A stretch of DNA of 64,000 nucleotides from Chaetoderma sp. LZ-2023a. Its lineage: Eukaryota; Mollusca; Caudofoveata; Chaetodermatida; Chaetodermatidae. The stretch is taken from NCBI GenBank assembly GCA_034401795.1, contig CM067360.1, forward strand, positions 50,330,073 to 50,394,072. Reading direction: 5' to 3'. The notes beneath the pieces were generated by a model. The model made no database searches and had not been told where the DNA came from. It saw only the letters and a program-made list of their open reading frames with translations. Both the position numbers and the translations under genes were made by a program. Below are positions 30,950 through 38,559 of this stretch, piece by piece (positions within the stretch are counted from its first letter, which is position 1; each line of letters begins with the position of its first letter).

Positions 30950-32887
30950 CAGCAGCATTATGTTTGAAACTAGATCCTAACTTTCTCGCGATCCTAACGA
31001 CTGTTCCGAGGGCCGCGGGTAAGAATTTCATAAGAATTGTGCAGGGCCCCATGAGTCTTAAGTTTGGCCCTGCGTGTGTTAGTTAATGTAGTGTATTAGC
31101 CCTTAATGGTCACGCCTGCAAAAACAGCATCTGAAATGGTCTTGAGGAATGTCCATTTGCCAGCCCAGCTAACTGAGCCAGGTATTTCAGTGATACTCTT
31201 GGCTGTAAATGGACACCAAATAAGCAATATTATTGATTTTTAATCAATCTTGACCATTGAAGGATTAAATGGAGTACAGCATACCTTTGTTTCGTTACCG
31301 GACATGGTTCAGGAAGATTAGACTCATCGTTATTGACTGACTGACCAGTAACTATAAGTCTAGTTTCGAGAGGGCCTCAGGAAGATCAGTTGACTGATGT
31401 GCCCTCGATAAATAAAGATTATTATTATTATTATTATTATCATTATTATATACTCTTCAGGTCATTGACTGGATGTATACCATGAGGCAGTTACCCGGCT
31501 CACATCTAAGGTCAGAGGTCAAGCAGATCTTAGCAGGTCAGTTCTCACTGCTGATAGGTTCTATAGCGCGAAGTTTTCAAGACTCAACTGAACTTTTTTC
31601 AAGAACAAATAAACTGTTCGACTATTAACTATTGTGAAAATAATTATTGCTGAATTTCTGCAGACTACATTTCCCATGGGATGTGCTGAATATTTTGAAA
31701 ACAATTTGACTGAAATTTATTGGTGGCTCCACCAATAACTTTCAGTCGACTTGTTTTCAAAATATTCAGCATTTCCGGAGATATTTCTCTTTGTCAGAAA
31801 TGTCTGGTTGCTTGCACCAGTCAGACAGTTAAGGTTACACGGCAGCTTTTTGAAGGTAGTCAGGGCTACTCCAGATTTGACTGGCCAGGTCTGGCTAATA
31901 ATCATTTGAACTCTAAAAACTGTTCGTTGACACTGTACACAAAATAAATACATTATATTCTACAGGACTCTGTACATAACAGGAAGCTGGTGCAATTGAA
32001 GGATCCAATCTGTCACACATATCTGATGTCATAGTCAAAGTATATCACATGTTAGCTGATGTCACATTCAAAATAATGTAGCTCTGTCAGGAAAATCGAA
32101 AAGTCTGTCACGAAAGTGTACGAATTGTATCTTGGATGGGTTTAATAAACATTCTGTTGACTATTTTAAAATTAATTTGGCTTCAAACTATTGTTGCCAT
32201 GGGTAGTGACAGCCCTCAATCAAATTTGTTTCAAAATATTCAACAGCTTACCTCTCTAGTTACATTGGAATTTAGATTTTGGGAATTCAGGTTTCCAAGT
32301 TTTGAATTGATTCCAGTATGCATGAAATATGTGGCATGGCTAGAAATTGACATGGCATAGCTAGAAATGTATACAACATGTATATGCTGATGGACATTCG
32401 ATAGGCATATAATTAAATTTTCTTGACCAAATTTGACATTAAATATTTAATGGTCAAGCCAGCGAAAAAAATAGTTTTCCCGTGGTCTGCAAATTTCCAG
32501 AAAAAAGAAATTTTATTGATCTGTGAGATGCTCATAAATCTGCTTTTTCAGCGTGTCAAGATTAATAAAGTTAGCTTTAAAATGTATCACCTATTACCAT
32601 GACAACCTTTCTTCTCACGAATGTGACAAGGTTTAAATGTTCTTCAGACCATAGTTCTATACTTTAATGATCTAACCATACAGAAACTGTTCGACTTCCC
32701 ACCACCCACCCCAAATGCAATCCTTTCTTTATAACTCTGGTACACACAATGGAACTGTTGTATCAATATATAGACATAAATATATAATTCTTTCTTTCAT
32801 TTGACAGATTGCTCCGTTGCAATGAGAAGTGCTCCAGAACTGTGTACAAATTTCTACTGGGTGAAAGCCATCACACCTATTGCATAA
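5997..32887 (+). CDS. FOCAD: Focadhesin (FOCAD), C-terminal part, 15 exons with introns
   Basis: The fifteen exons listed separately all have AG/GT borders and join without a stop into 2079 nt (692 residues plus TAA). Recognition rests on family knowledge. The segment [19 protein letters not shown], the [14 protein letters not shown] region, the [17 protein letters not shown] join and the short Trp-containing C-terminus correspond in order to the C-terminal half of vertebrate focadhesin, a protein of about 1800 residues built of helical HEAT/ARM-like repeats. Vertebrate FOCAD is linked to focal adhesions and to the SKI mRNA-surveillance complex. The N-terminal half must lie left of the window, beyond DIRS copy 1. 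Both DIRS copies lie in sense orientation. The last three exons occur again after the N gap. No search was run. Confidence 0.85.
6441..6585 (+). CDS. FOCAD: FOCAD exon b
   Basis: 145 nt, acceptor 'ctgtgtgcag', donor 'gtctgt' (weak). Its first base completes the split Gln codon from exon a and it ends in phase 0. It encodes a helical segment ([15 protein letters not shown], then [14 protein letters not shown]). Confidence 0.75.
6586..8223. other. FOCAD intron with local duplications
   Basis: Contains a (TG)n-rich tract just before exon b (6169-6330 lies in the preceding intron), three tandem copies of a unit of about 54 bp around 'cgggcatgtggtagatgtg' (6613-6753), three loose copies of a unit of roughly 160 bp (about 7200-7640), one good P1 palindrome (7914-8147) and a (GAT)n tract (8163-8212). 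No further exon could be supported. Confidence 0.6.
7914..8147. repeat. P1 palindromic MITE, well-preserved copy
   Basis: Two arms of about 85 bp meet at 'gactggctcggttatcgcgc'. Arm words 'gtccatttgcagac' and 'tggtctgcaa' are mutually inverted, and outer ends read like 'ctttaa..' and '..ttaaag'. Related copies: 9989-10222, 11419-11655, 12586-12822, 31098-31265, 35516-35683, 48888-49100 and 63728-63935; halves lie at 4878-4950, 24776-24885, 32440-32500, 47306-47350, 53068-53160 and 58233-58368. Confidence 0.8.
8224..8343 (+). CDS. FOCAD: FOCAD exon c
   Basis: 120 nt in phase 0, acceptor 'atctgttcgcag', donor 'gtaaga'. It encodes [14 protein letters not shown] and [19 protein letters not shown], an amphipathic helical pair. 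Confidence 0.8.
8970..9690. repeat. Minisatellite, about 52-56 bp unit, some 12 copies
   Basis: The unit contains 'cagtcactcgctagctcact', then 'catccatacatgtacacaca', varying in the number of (CA) steps, with an inner (CACG)n patch at 9160-9200. It fills the FOCAD intron and ends about 75 bp before exon d. Confidence 0.9.
9765..9872 (+). CDS. FOCAD: FOCAD exon d
   Basis: 108 nt, phase 0 at both ends, acceptor 'cacttgccag', donor 'gtgagt'. It encodes [15 protein letters not shown] and [13 protein letters not shown]. Confidence 0.8.
9873..11682. other. FOCAD intron with two P1 palindromes
   Basis: P1 copies at 9989-10222 and 11419-11655, and a blurred third near 11041-11240. Between 10260 and 11040 there is AT-rich sequence without a recognisable repeat or exon; a 'gatccattgtgtggagttgg' phrase is echoed near 10614-10640. 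Confidence 0.55.
11683..11769 (+). CDS. FOCAD: FOCAD exon e
   Basis: 87 nt, phase 0 at both ends, acceptor 'ttcttcttcag', donor 'gtacag'. It encodes [20 protein letters not shown] and flanks. Confidence 0.78.
12174..12336 (+). CDS. FOCAD: FOCAD exon f
   Basis: 163 nt, acceptor 'atataattcag', donor 'gtgaat'. It starts in phase 0 and leaves one base. It encodes [20 protein letters not shown] and [17 protein letters not shown], the HEAT-like helix pattern typical of this part of focadhesin. A (CAGG)-type tract (12010-12100) precedes it in the intron. Confidence 0.85.
13040..13405 (+). repeat. P3 dispersed repeat, copy 1
   Basis: Shares with 23585-23918, 29325-29752 and (inverted) 56745-57005 a series of phrases: 'attctggat', 'atatctcg', 'ctaggattccaca', 'gatcc.gaaaa', and a G-rich 'gagggt.t..aat' end. 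The copies are strongly diverged. The class of element is not known; no coding capacity was seen. Confidence 0.6.
13753..13833 (+). CDS. FOCAD: FOCAD exon g
   Basis: 81 nt, acceptor 'ggttcgttctag', donor 'gtaggt'. The codon split with exon f gives Val, and one base is left over. It encodes [20 protein letters not shown]. The DYxYLP..SFL pattern fits focadhesin. Confidence 0.85.
13884..14030 (-). repeat. P2 MITE, partial copy
   Basis: Begins with 'taatggaggattcca' and continues with 'catatgatgtcataatcaac' and 'gtcacgaatgc', the outer arm of the P2 family described at 27470-27840. Confidence 0.6.
14325..14450 (+). CDS. FOCAD: FOCAD exon h
   Basis: 126 nt, acceptor 'tatgtatag', donor 'gtgaga', phase 1 at both ends. 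It encodes [13 protein letters not shown] and [19 protein letters not shown]. The second segment is one of the most recognisable parts of focadhesin. DIRS copy 2 lies in the next intron. Confidence 0.9.
14861..15064 (+). repeat. DIRS copy 2 left inverted terminal repeat
   Basis: It starts 'cacatcaagagtatacttac' and pairs inverted with 21085-21278 over about 194 bp (shared reverse-complement words 'tgggctgcacatcc', 'ctggtctgtcagttgtgtaa', 'aattctgagta'). Bases 14861-14891 are also the exact reverse complement of 20947-20977 in the internal complementary region. Confidence 0.9.
15143..15193 (+). CDS. DIRS copy 2 gag exon 1 (predicted)
   Basis: The ATG at 15143 opens 17 codons ([17 protein letters not shown]) that run exactly to 'catcag', followed by GT at 15194. 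Left in its own frame it stops soon after (TGA near 15233). Spliced to the AG at 15972-15973 it enters the main Gag frame in phase 0. It is the first ATG after the ITR. The prediction is based on frame and splice signals only. Confidence 0.6.
15194..15973 (+). other. Probable spliced intron inside DIRS gag (780 bp)
   Basis: Donor 'cag|gtgtac', acceptor 'gtgtcttttcag', T-rich throughout with stops in all frames. Both borders fall between codons. Some DIRS-like elements are reported to carry introns, so this fits the family. The alternative is a non-coding leader with gag starting at an internal ATG. Confidence 0.55.
15974..17305 (+). pseudogene. DIRS copy 2 Gag, main exon, one stop and a frame break
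   Basis: Starts at [13 protein letters not shown]. The first 35 residues contain eight cysteines (CPSC...C...C..C..C...C..C), a likely zinc-binding cluster. A charged helical segment follows ([15 protein letters not shown]). The frame is cut by one TAG at 16274-16276, then runs on to the TGA at 17303. The RG-rich tail matching copy 1 ([17 protein letters not shown]) is in another phase up to 17435, so an indel near 17300 separates it. The rest aligns with the Gag of copy 1. Confidence 0.8.
17435..19561 (+). pseudogene. DIRS copy 2 Pol (RT, RNase H, methyltransferase-like), frameshifted
   Basis: The coding signal passes through several phases: 17435 to about 17660, 17706-18434 (RT with YIDDWLL near 18124-18144, ending in a TAG), to about 18580, 18589-19242 (RNase H with [13 protein letters not shown], then IDLFAT), and 19226-19561. 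The breaks are single or few-base indels plus one stop. Residue identity with copy 1 is high, so function was lost after divergence from a shared ancestor. It cannot make a full enzyme. Confidence 0.88.
19387..20397 (+). pseudogene. DIRS copy 2 tyrosine recombinase, frameshifted
   Basis: Three phase blocks: 19387 to about 19615 (core-binding part), 19586-19957 (with [11 protein letters not shown]), and 20095-20397 (with HSVRG and the Tyr in NHYLCD). A deletion of a few codons and indels near 19600 and 19955-20040 break it. All catalytic residues are still readable in the separate pieces. Confidence 0.88.
20398..20946 (+). other. DIRS copy 2 3' untranslated region
   Basis: Non-coding. Shares a segment near 20590-20930 with copy 1 ('gagcgtataggacattgagg' is present in both). 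No gene is seen. Confidence 0.65.
20947..21047 (+). repeat. DIRS copy 2 internal complementary region
   Basis: 20947-20977 is the perfect reverse complement of the left end (14861-14891). From about 20982 to 21020 ('cacggatttcttttttcacg') it is the reverse complement of the right end, about 21276-21314. The two parts abut, as expected for the DIRS end-joining template. Confidence 0.9.
21085..21315 (+). repeat. DIRS copy 2 right inverted terminal repeat plus end extension
   Basis: 21085-21278 pairs inverted with 14871-15064. The remaining 21279-21315 has no partner at the left end but is mirrored in the internal complementary region, the usual DIRS asymmetry. Confidence 0.88.
21316..22292. 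other. FOCAD intron remainder right of DIRS copy 2
   Basis: AT-rich sequence with no coding signal recognised and no repeat identified. Confidence 0.5.
22293..22408 (+). CDS. FOCAD: FOCAD exon i
   Basis: 116 nt, acceptor 'gttcattacag', donor 'gtaatg'. It completes the Gly codon left by exon h across the intron that holds DIRS copy 2, and ends in phase 0. It encodes [15 protein letters not shown] and [15 protein letters not shown]. Confidence 0.85.
22665..23260 (-). repeat. P2 MITE copy with expanded tail minisatellite
   Basis: 22665-22950 is a diverged P2 copy (dyad near 22800-22880). Its end motif ('agctagaaatgggtgtggca') is then repeated about 15 times as a unit of about 21 bp (22954-23258), alternating 'tagttagaaa' and 'tagtttgaaa'. 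The array ends about 35 bp before exon j. Confidence 0.85.
23295..23549 (+). CDS. FOCAD: FOCAD exon j
   Basis: 255 nt, phase 0 at both ends, acceptor 'gtgttctag', donor 'gtaagt'. It encodes 85 residues with two clear helices ([33 protein letters not shown]). Confidence 0.88.
25277..25672. repeat. Inverted repeat with 110-130 bp arms around (AT)n
   Basis: Left arm (to about 25402) and right arm (from about 25540) are inverted copies ('gattcatccattgtatggtg' against 'caccatacaatggatgaatc'; 'gggtggagcttagctaaaca' against its complement). The loop is (AT)n, 'cagacctcttgggc', (AT)n. Each arm is a P2 tail, so two P2 copies meet here. A large hairpin or cruciform is expected. Confidence 0.9.
25538..25875 (+). 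repeat. P2 MITE copy
   Basis: Begins in the right arm of the (AT)n hairpin and runs to 'gacatcatatgatggatgg'. It includes 'gtcaaattagtttcaaaata' and the 'ttattaaatagtaaagacat' segment shared by P2 copies. Confidence 0.75.
26032..26255 (+). CDS. FOCAD: FOCAD exon k
   Basis: 224 nt, acceptor 'ctttcacacag', donor 'gtatgt'. It starts in phase 0 and leaves two bases (tg). It encodes [20 protein letters not shown] and [20 protein letters not shown] with flanks. Confidence 0.87.
27470..27840 (+). repeat. P2 MITE, reference copy
   Basis: Ends look inverted: start 'ttaatggtggaatcc', end 'gaatcctccattag'. The middle is a dyad of 'gaatattttgaaact' / 'agtttcaaaatag' flanking 'gctgttgct' type loops. Inverted copies lie at 28225-28672 and 31985-32365 (repeated at 36402-36782), and relatives at 44145-44480 and 53295-53800. 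No coding capacity. Confidence 0.75.
28780..28940. repeat. Possible SINE-like fragment
   Basis: Phrases 'ctcgtttcctctctccaccc' and 'aggagtataaatgtgtacc' are of a kind I associate with multi-copy short interspersed repeats in marine invertebrates. No tRNA-like head or tail could be confirmed in this single copy. Confidence 0.3.
29075..29249 (+). CDS. FOCAD: FOCAD exon l
   Basis: 175 nt, acceptor 'atttctttcag', donor 'gtaagt'. It completes the split Cys codon and ends in phase 0. It encodes [20 protein letters not shown], a segment with a clear counterpart in vertebrate focadhesin. Confidence 0.9.
29325..29752 (+). repeat. P3 dispersed repeat, most complete copy
   Basis: From 'taccctcaccccattggggg' to 'tctgtgattgctcttgg'. 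Related to 13040-13405, 23585-23918 and inverted 56745-57005. No open frame and no clear terminal repeats. Confidence 0.65.
30236..30487 (+). CDS. FOCAD: FOCAD exon m, first copy
   Basis: 252 nt, phase 0 at both ends, acceptor 'cttatttacag', donor 'gtaagc'. It encodes [17 protein letters not shown] and [12 protein letters not shown], ending EPWKQLLIK. The ATG at 30246 is in a different phase and is not a start. Confidence 0.9.
30507..31072. mobile_element. hAT-type MITE, 566 bp, with 8-bp target duplication
   Basis: Terminal inverted repeats 'cagggccgaacttaag' and 'cttaagtttggccctg'. Flanked by perfect direct repeats 'cgtgtgtt' (30499-30506 and 31073-31080). The 8-bp duplication and CAGGG ends point to hAT. 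It contains poly-C and (CA)n and no transposase. It lies 19 bp after the exon m splice donor. The copy in the duplicated block is 34950-35489. Confidence 0.88.
31461..31536 (+). CDS. FOCAD: FOCAD exon n, first copy
   Basis: 76 nt, acceptor 'tactcttcag', donor 'gtcagt'. It starts in phase 0 and leaves one base. It encodes [13 protein letters not shown] and EVKQILAG. Confidence 0.9.
31985..32365 (-). repeat. P2 MITE copy in FOCAD last intron
   Basis: Dyad near 32150-32250 ('ctgttgactattttaaaatt' against 'gtttcaaaatattcaacag'). It ends in 'ggcatagctagaaatg', the motif that is tandemly amplified at 22954-23258. The duplicated-block copy is 36402-36782. Confidence 0.7.
32808..32887 (+). CDS. FOCAD: FOCAD terminal exon o, first copy
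   Basis: 80 nt, acceptor 'tttcatttgacag'. It completes the split Asp codon and stops at TAA 32885-32887 after [13 protein letters not shown] short Trp-containing C-terminus is also what vertebrate focadhesin has. Confidence 0.88.
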
Positions 32888-32939
32888 AACAGCTGATTTG
32901 TCTGCCATGTATACACTGACTACGGCTAGAGTAACAAAA

Positions 32940-32945
32940 AATAAA
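32940..32945 (+). terminator. FOCAD poly(A) signal AATAAA, first copy
   Basis: 53 bases after the stop codon, giving a very short 3' UTR. Repeated at 37357-37362 in the second block. Confidence 0.7.
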
Positions 32946-32980
32946 GTTATCACGTCTGACAAAAATGTTGTGTATATTAT

Positions 32981-33761
32981 TAGCTCACCAGGTCTGAGCT
33001 TATGTCATGGTGGCCATCCATCGTCTGATGTCCGTCTGTCCATCAGCTTCTGCTTTAAAATGCTACTCATTAAATGCTTGGTGGATTTCAACCTTATTTG
33101 GCTGGAAAAACCCGGTGGTGGTAGGCTTCAGAACTGTATACAGAATTTTGGTTAGTCAATCTTTTGGGTGAAAATCTCGGAAATTGTCAAAACGCTACTC
33201 CTCATTAACCGCTTGGCCAATTTCAACCTGATTTGGCTGGGAGGACCATATGGGCGCCCATTTTGAATTTTCCGAAAAATGTCTTGAAATCGTTTAAAAC
33301 GCTACTCCTTATAAACTGCTTAGGCAATTTCAACAAGACTTTCCTGGAGGAGCCTAGGGCAGTAGTCTTCAAAACTTGTATACAGAATTTTGATTGGTCA
33401 TTAACCGATTGGCCAATTTCAACCAAACTCAGCTGGAAGGACCCTACGCTGGTATGCTTCAGAACATGTATACAGTATTTTGACTGCTTGATTTTTTTGG
33501 GTGGCTGTTATCTTGGATTTTCCGAAAAATGGAAATTTTTATAAAACACCTCATTAACCGCTTCGGCAATGTGAACCAAATTTGGCTGGAAGGATCCTAT
33601 TGTGGTAGCATCTAGAAACTCTATTCAGAATTTTGATAGGTCAATGTTTTGGCAGCCATCTTTGATTTTCTGAAAATCTTCAGGAACTATTTAAAGACGA
33701 TAGGCCTACTCCTTAATCAATGGCTGGATTTTAACAAATCATAGCTGGAATGATCCTATGA
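32981..33761 (+). repeat. 'agctcacc' family repeat, cut by the gap
   Basis: Starts 'agctcaccaggtctgagctt' and carries three or more degenerate internal copies of a module of about 110 bp ('ttggccaatttcaacc', 'ggctgg', 'tgtatacagaattttg'). It is complete only in the second block (37398-38331). Confidence 0.8.
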
Positions 33762-34261
33762 NNNNNNNNNNNNNNNNNNNNNNNNNNNNNNNNNNNNNNN
33801 NNNNNNNNNNNNNNNNNNNNNNNNNNNNNNNNNNNNNNNNNNNNNNNNNNNNNNNNNNNNNNNNNNNNNNNNNNNNNNNNNNNNNNNNNNNNNNNNNNNN
33901 NNNNNNNNNNNNNNNNNNNNNNNNNNNNNNNNNNNNNNNNNNNNNNNNNNNNNNNNNNNNNNNNNNNNNNNNNNNNNNNNNNNNNNNNNNNNNNNNNNNN
34001 NNNNNNNNNNNNNNNNNNNNNNNNNNNNNNNNNNNNNNNNNNNNNNNNNNNNNNNNNNNNNNNNNNNNNNNNNNNNNNNNNNNNNNNNNNNNNNNNNNNN
34101 NNNNNNNNNNNNNNNNNNNNNNNNNNNNNNNNNNNNNNNNNNNNNNNNNNNNNNNNNNNNNNNNNNNNNNNNNNNNNNNNNNNNNNNNNNNNNNNNNNNN
34201 NNNNNNNNNNNNNNNNNNNNNNNNNNNNNNNNNNNNNNNNNNNNNNNNNNNNNNNNNNNNN
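33762..34261. other. Assembly gap, 500 N
   Basis: A run of exactly 500 N, the usual fixed-length scaffold gap. The flanks are the two ends of the duplicated block, so the true distance is probably negative (overlapping contigs). Confidence 0.97.
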
Positions 34262-34678
34262 CATCTTGTTGTTTTTAGTCACGTTGAATATTAATCATTT
34301 TACCGATCTCCTTTTTAAGGCAACCATACAGGAAAACTGTTGAATATTTTGAAATTAGGCAGCAACTGCTTCCAGTCAAATTAATTTCAAAATAGTAAAC
34401 AGAATAAAATTTATCTCATAAAAAATTAGTTTTCCGGGATTTGTCATTAAAAGTGTTAAATGTTTATTTCCTGTTTCCCATAAATTGTAATGAAAATATG
34501 TCCGTGTCACATTTTATTCAGAATTCCATCCCGAGTGAAGTCAATAGGAACACTTCTTATTATCTTGAAATTAAAGTTACTGGACGCCATTCTTGTCATA
34601 GTCAGTGAGGATATTCAATCTGATATGTTCTGAACTAAAAATCTTAACTTATATGATGATTGATGTTCTTATTTACAG

Positions 34679-34930
34679 CGACTAGAATTTGCCGTTTGCA
34701 GTATATGTGCCATCCTTGCCCTATGGAGCTCTCCTGGCATTGGTGGTCTCATTGGTCTTGTTCCAGATTATTTCTCATGCTCTAAGTGGCCAACTTCATC
34801 TAGTGATGTTCCTCATTCTAGCACTCGAAGTAAAACTACAAAACTGGACTGTGTCGAAGCGGCGGGGATTTTAAAAATCTGTGCCAATAACGTGTCTGCT
34901 GATGAACCATGGAAACAACTACTCATTAAG
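34679..34930 (+). CDS. FOCAD: FOCAD exon m, second copy
   Basis: Same sequence and borders as 30236-30487. It is probably the same exon seen from the other haplotype or contig rather than an extra exon. Confidence 0.85.
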
Positions 34931-34949
34931 GTAAGCTAAAGCGTGTGTT

Positions 34950-35489
34950 CAGGGCCGAACTTAAGGCAGTGCAACAAGTGTATTTGCACAGGCCCCCCCC
35001 CCCCAAACATCCAGGGCCCCAAAAGTGACACAACGGTCTTGTCTTAATTTTCAGGGCCCCTGCATAATTCAAGTTGCACACATACATGCCACACCTATAG
35101 TACAGCTCATAAATAATTCACTAATTTCCAAAACAAAACAATTTTGAATACGATGTAAAAATGTTCTCTTGAATATATTTTGAGCATAATTGAATTGGAA
35201 GTGGTTTCCAATTAAATTATGTTCATAATATTCTACAGTATCTTTTTATTATTTTGTGTCTGAAACGTGTGAAGTTATTTCTGAAATGTACTGTATAAGA
35301 CTGATGTCGTCAAATCCCACAACCCTATGACCTCCCCCCCCCCCCCCCCCCCCCGACACACACACACACACACACAGCAGCAGCATTATGTTTGAAAGTA
35401 GATCCTAACTTTCTCGCGATCCTAACGACTGTTCCGAGGGCCGCGGGTAAGAATTGCGCAGGGCCCCATGAGTCTTAAGTTTGGCCCTG
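34950..35489. mobile_element. hAT-type MITE, second copy (540 bp)
   Basis: Same element and same 8-bp flanks ('cgtgtgtt' at 34942-34949 and 35490-35497) as 30507-31072, with different poly-C and (CA) lengths. Confidence 0.88.
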
Positions 35490-35877
35490 CGTGTGTTAGT
35501 TAACGTAGTGTATTAGCCCTTAATGGTCACGCCTGCAAAAACAGCATCTGAAATGGTCTTGAGGAATGTCCATTTGCCAGCCCAGATAACTGAGCCAGGT
35601 ATTTCAGTGATACTCTTGGCTGTAAATGGACACCAAATAAGCAATATTATTGATTTTTAATCAATCTTGACCATTGAAGGATTAAATGGAGTACAGCATA
35701 CCTTTGTTTCGTTACCGGACATGGTTCAGGAAGATTAGACTCATCGTTATTGACTGACTGACCAGTAACTATAAGTCTAGTTTCGAGAGGGCCTCAGGAA
35801 GATCAGTTGACTGATGTGCCCTCGATAAATAAAGATTATTATTATTATTATTATTATCATTATTATATATTCTTCAG

Positions 35878-35953
35878 GTCATTGACTGGATGTATACCAT
35901 GAGGCAGTTACCCGGCTCACATCTAAGGTCAGAGGTCAAGCAGATCTTAGCAG
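35878..35953 (+). CDS. FOCAD: FOCAD exon n, second copy
   Basis: Identical in coding content to 31461-31536. Confidence 0.85.
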
Positions 35954-37224
35954 GTCAGTTCTCACTGCTGATAGGTTCTATAGCGCGAAGTTTTCAAGAC
36001 TCAACTGAACTTTTTTCAAGAACAAATAAACTGTTCGACTATTAACTATTGTGAAAATAATTATTGCTGAATTTCTGCAGACTACATTTCCCATGGGATG
36101 TGCTGAATATTTTGAAAACAATTTGACTGAAATTTATTGGTGGCTCCACCAATAACTTTCAGTCGACTTGTTTTCAAAATATTCAGCATTTCCGGAGATA
36201 TTTCTCTTTGTCAGAAATGTCTGGTTGCTTGCACCAGTCAGACAGTTAAGGTTACACGGCAGCTTTTTGAAGGTAGTCAGGACTACTCCAGATTTGACTG
36301 GCCAGGTCTGGCTAATAATAATTTGAACTCTAAAAACTGTTCGTTGACACTGTACACAAAATAAATACATTATATTCTACAGGACTCTGTACATAACAGG
36401 AAGCTGGTGCAATTGAAGGATCCAATCTGTCACACATATCTGATGTCATAGTCAAAGTATATCACATGTTAGCTGATGTCACATTCAAAATAATGTAGCT
36501 CTGTCAGGAAAATCGAAAAGTCTGTCACGAAAGTGTACGAATTGTATCTTGGATGGGTTTAATAAACATTCTGTTGACTATTTTAAAATTAATTTGGCTT
36601 CAAACTATTGTTGCCATGGGTAGTGACAGCCCTCAATCAAATTTGTTTCAAAATATTCAACAGCTTGCCTCTCTAGTTACATTGGAATTTAGATTTTGGG
36701 AATTCAGGTTTCCAAGTTTTGAATTGATTCCAGTATGCATGAAATATGTGGCATGGCTAGAAATTGACATGGCATAGCTAGAAATGTATACAACATGTAT
36801 ATGCTGATGGACATTCGATAGGCATATAATTAAATTTTCTTGACCAAATTTGACATTAAATATTTAATGGTCAAGCCAGCGAAAAAAATAGTTTTCCCGT
36901 GGTCTGCAAATTTCCAGAAAAAAGAAATTTTATTGATCTGTGAGATGCTCATAAATCTGCTTTTTCAGCGTGTCAAGATTAATAAAGTTAGCTTTAAAAT
37001 GTATCACCTATTACCATGACAACCTTTCTTCTCACGAATGTGACAAGGTTTAAATGTTCTTCAGACCATAGTTCTATACTTTAATGATCTAACCATACAG
37101 AAACTGTTCGACTTCCCACCACCCACCCCAAATGCAATCCTTTCTTTATAACTCTGGTACACACAATGGAACTGTTGTATCAATATATAGACATAAATAT
37201 ATAATTCTTTCTTTCATTTGACAG

Positions 37225-37304
37225 ATTGCTCCGTTGCAATGAGAAGTGCTCCAGAACTGTGTACAAATTTCTACTGGGTGAAAGCCATCACACCTATTGC
37301 ATAA
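37225..37304 (+). CDS. FOCAD: FOCAD terminal exon o, second copy
   Basis: Identical in coding content to 32808-32887. Followed by AATAAA at 37357-37362. Confidence 0.85.
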
Positions 37305-37397
37305 AACAGCTGATTTGTCTGCCATGTATACACTGACTACGGCTAGAGTAACAAAAAATAAAGTTATCACGTCTGACAAAAATGTTGTGTATATTAT

Positions 37398-38331
37398 TAG
37401 CTCACCAGGTCTGAGCTTATGTCATGGTGGCCATCCATCGTCTGATGTCCGTCTGTCCATCAGCTTCTGCTTTAAAATGCTACTCATTAAATGCTTGGTG
37501 GATTTCAACCTTATTTGGCTGGAAAAACCCGGTGGTGGTAGGCTTCAGAACTGTATACAGAATTTTGGTTAGTCAATCTTTTGGGTGAAAATCTCGGAAA
37601 TTGTCAAAACGCTACTCCTCATTAACCGCTTGGCCAATTTCAACCTGATTTGGCTGGGAGGACCATAAAATTGTATTGAATTTTGAATTTTCCGAAAAAT
37701 GGCTTGAAATCGTTTAAAACGCTACTCCTTATAAACTGCTTAGGCAATTTCAACAAGACTTTCCTGGAGGAGCCTAGGGCAGTAGTCTTCAAAACTTGTA
37801 TACAGAATTTTGATTGGTCATTAACCGATTGGCCAATTTCAACCAAACTCAGCTGGAAGGACCCTACGCTGGTATGCTTCAGAACATGTATACAGTATTT
37901 TGACTGCTTGATTTTTTTGGGTGGCTGTTATCTTGGATTTTCCGAAAAATGGAAATTTTTATAAAACACCTCATTAACCGCTTCGGCAATGTGAACCAAA
38001 TTTGGCTGGAAGGATCCTATTGTGGTAGCATCTAGAAACTCTATTCAGAATTTTGATAGGTCAATGTTTTGGCAGCCATCTTTGATTTTCTGAAAATCTT
38101 CAGGAACTATTTAAAGACGATAGGCCTACTCCTTAATCAATGGCTGGATTTTAACAAATCATAGCTGGAATGATCCTATGACAGTCGACTTCAACATATC
38201 AAACGAGAATTGTGATTGGTCAATTTTTTGCGGTGGACGTCTTCCAAAATTTATCCATCATGTCTATTTAAATGCTAATGGTTCAAATGCTAGTGATCCA
38301 GGTGAGCATCACAGGCCCTTGTGCTTCTTGT
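37398..38331 (+). repeat. 'agctcacc' family repeat, complete copy
   Basis: About 935 bp from 'agctcaccaggtctgagctt' to 'caggtgagcatcacaggccc' and 'gtgcttcttg'. Start and end carry inverted 'gctcacc' / 'ggtgagc'. The middle is tandem degenerate modules. The pattern is one I associate with mollusc genomes, and it is the main hint to the host's phylum. Confidence 0.8.
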
Positions 38332-38559
38332 AGTCCGACACATACAAATTGTATGTCTCTACTATTTAATAAACATGCTGTTGAATATTTTGAAACTAAT
38401 TTGACGGGGCGCTGTTCAACAGCATGAGTATAACCCATTTTTAGTGACATATTACTTATTTTTTAATGTTGTATAAATGTGGTCTCTGTAGACAGGTTCT
38501 TCCGCTGTAGCGCACCCGGCCACCAGGACAAAAATATGTAGAAATATGTACATGTACAT

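Larger units (their letters stand above)
29819..33761 (+). repeat. First member of a near-identical 3.9-kb duplicated block
   Basis: It matches 34262-38180 base for base apart from a few substitutions and length changes in the poly-C and (CA) tracts (offset 4443 before them, 4417 after). It holds FOCAD exons m, n and o. It is cut off exactly at the N run, and its partner starts exactly after the N run. Confidence 0.95.
34262..38180 (+). repeat. Second member of the near-identical 3.9-kb block
   Basis: Corresponds to 29819-33761. It differs by a shorter (CA) tract, longer poly-C and scattered substitutions (for example 'gtctaatttt' type single changes and a local 'aaattgtattg' replacement near 37669-37679), a level typical of two alleles. 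Confidence 0.95.

Noticed and set aside
33731..34294. Open frames through the N run
   Set aside because: Translation of unknown bases only.
30236..37304. True tandem duplication of the FOCAD 3' end
   Set aside because: Both breakpoints coincide with the gap edges and the differences look allelic, so an assembly overlap is more likely. Kept as a checkable finding.
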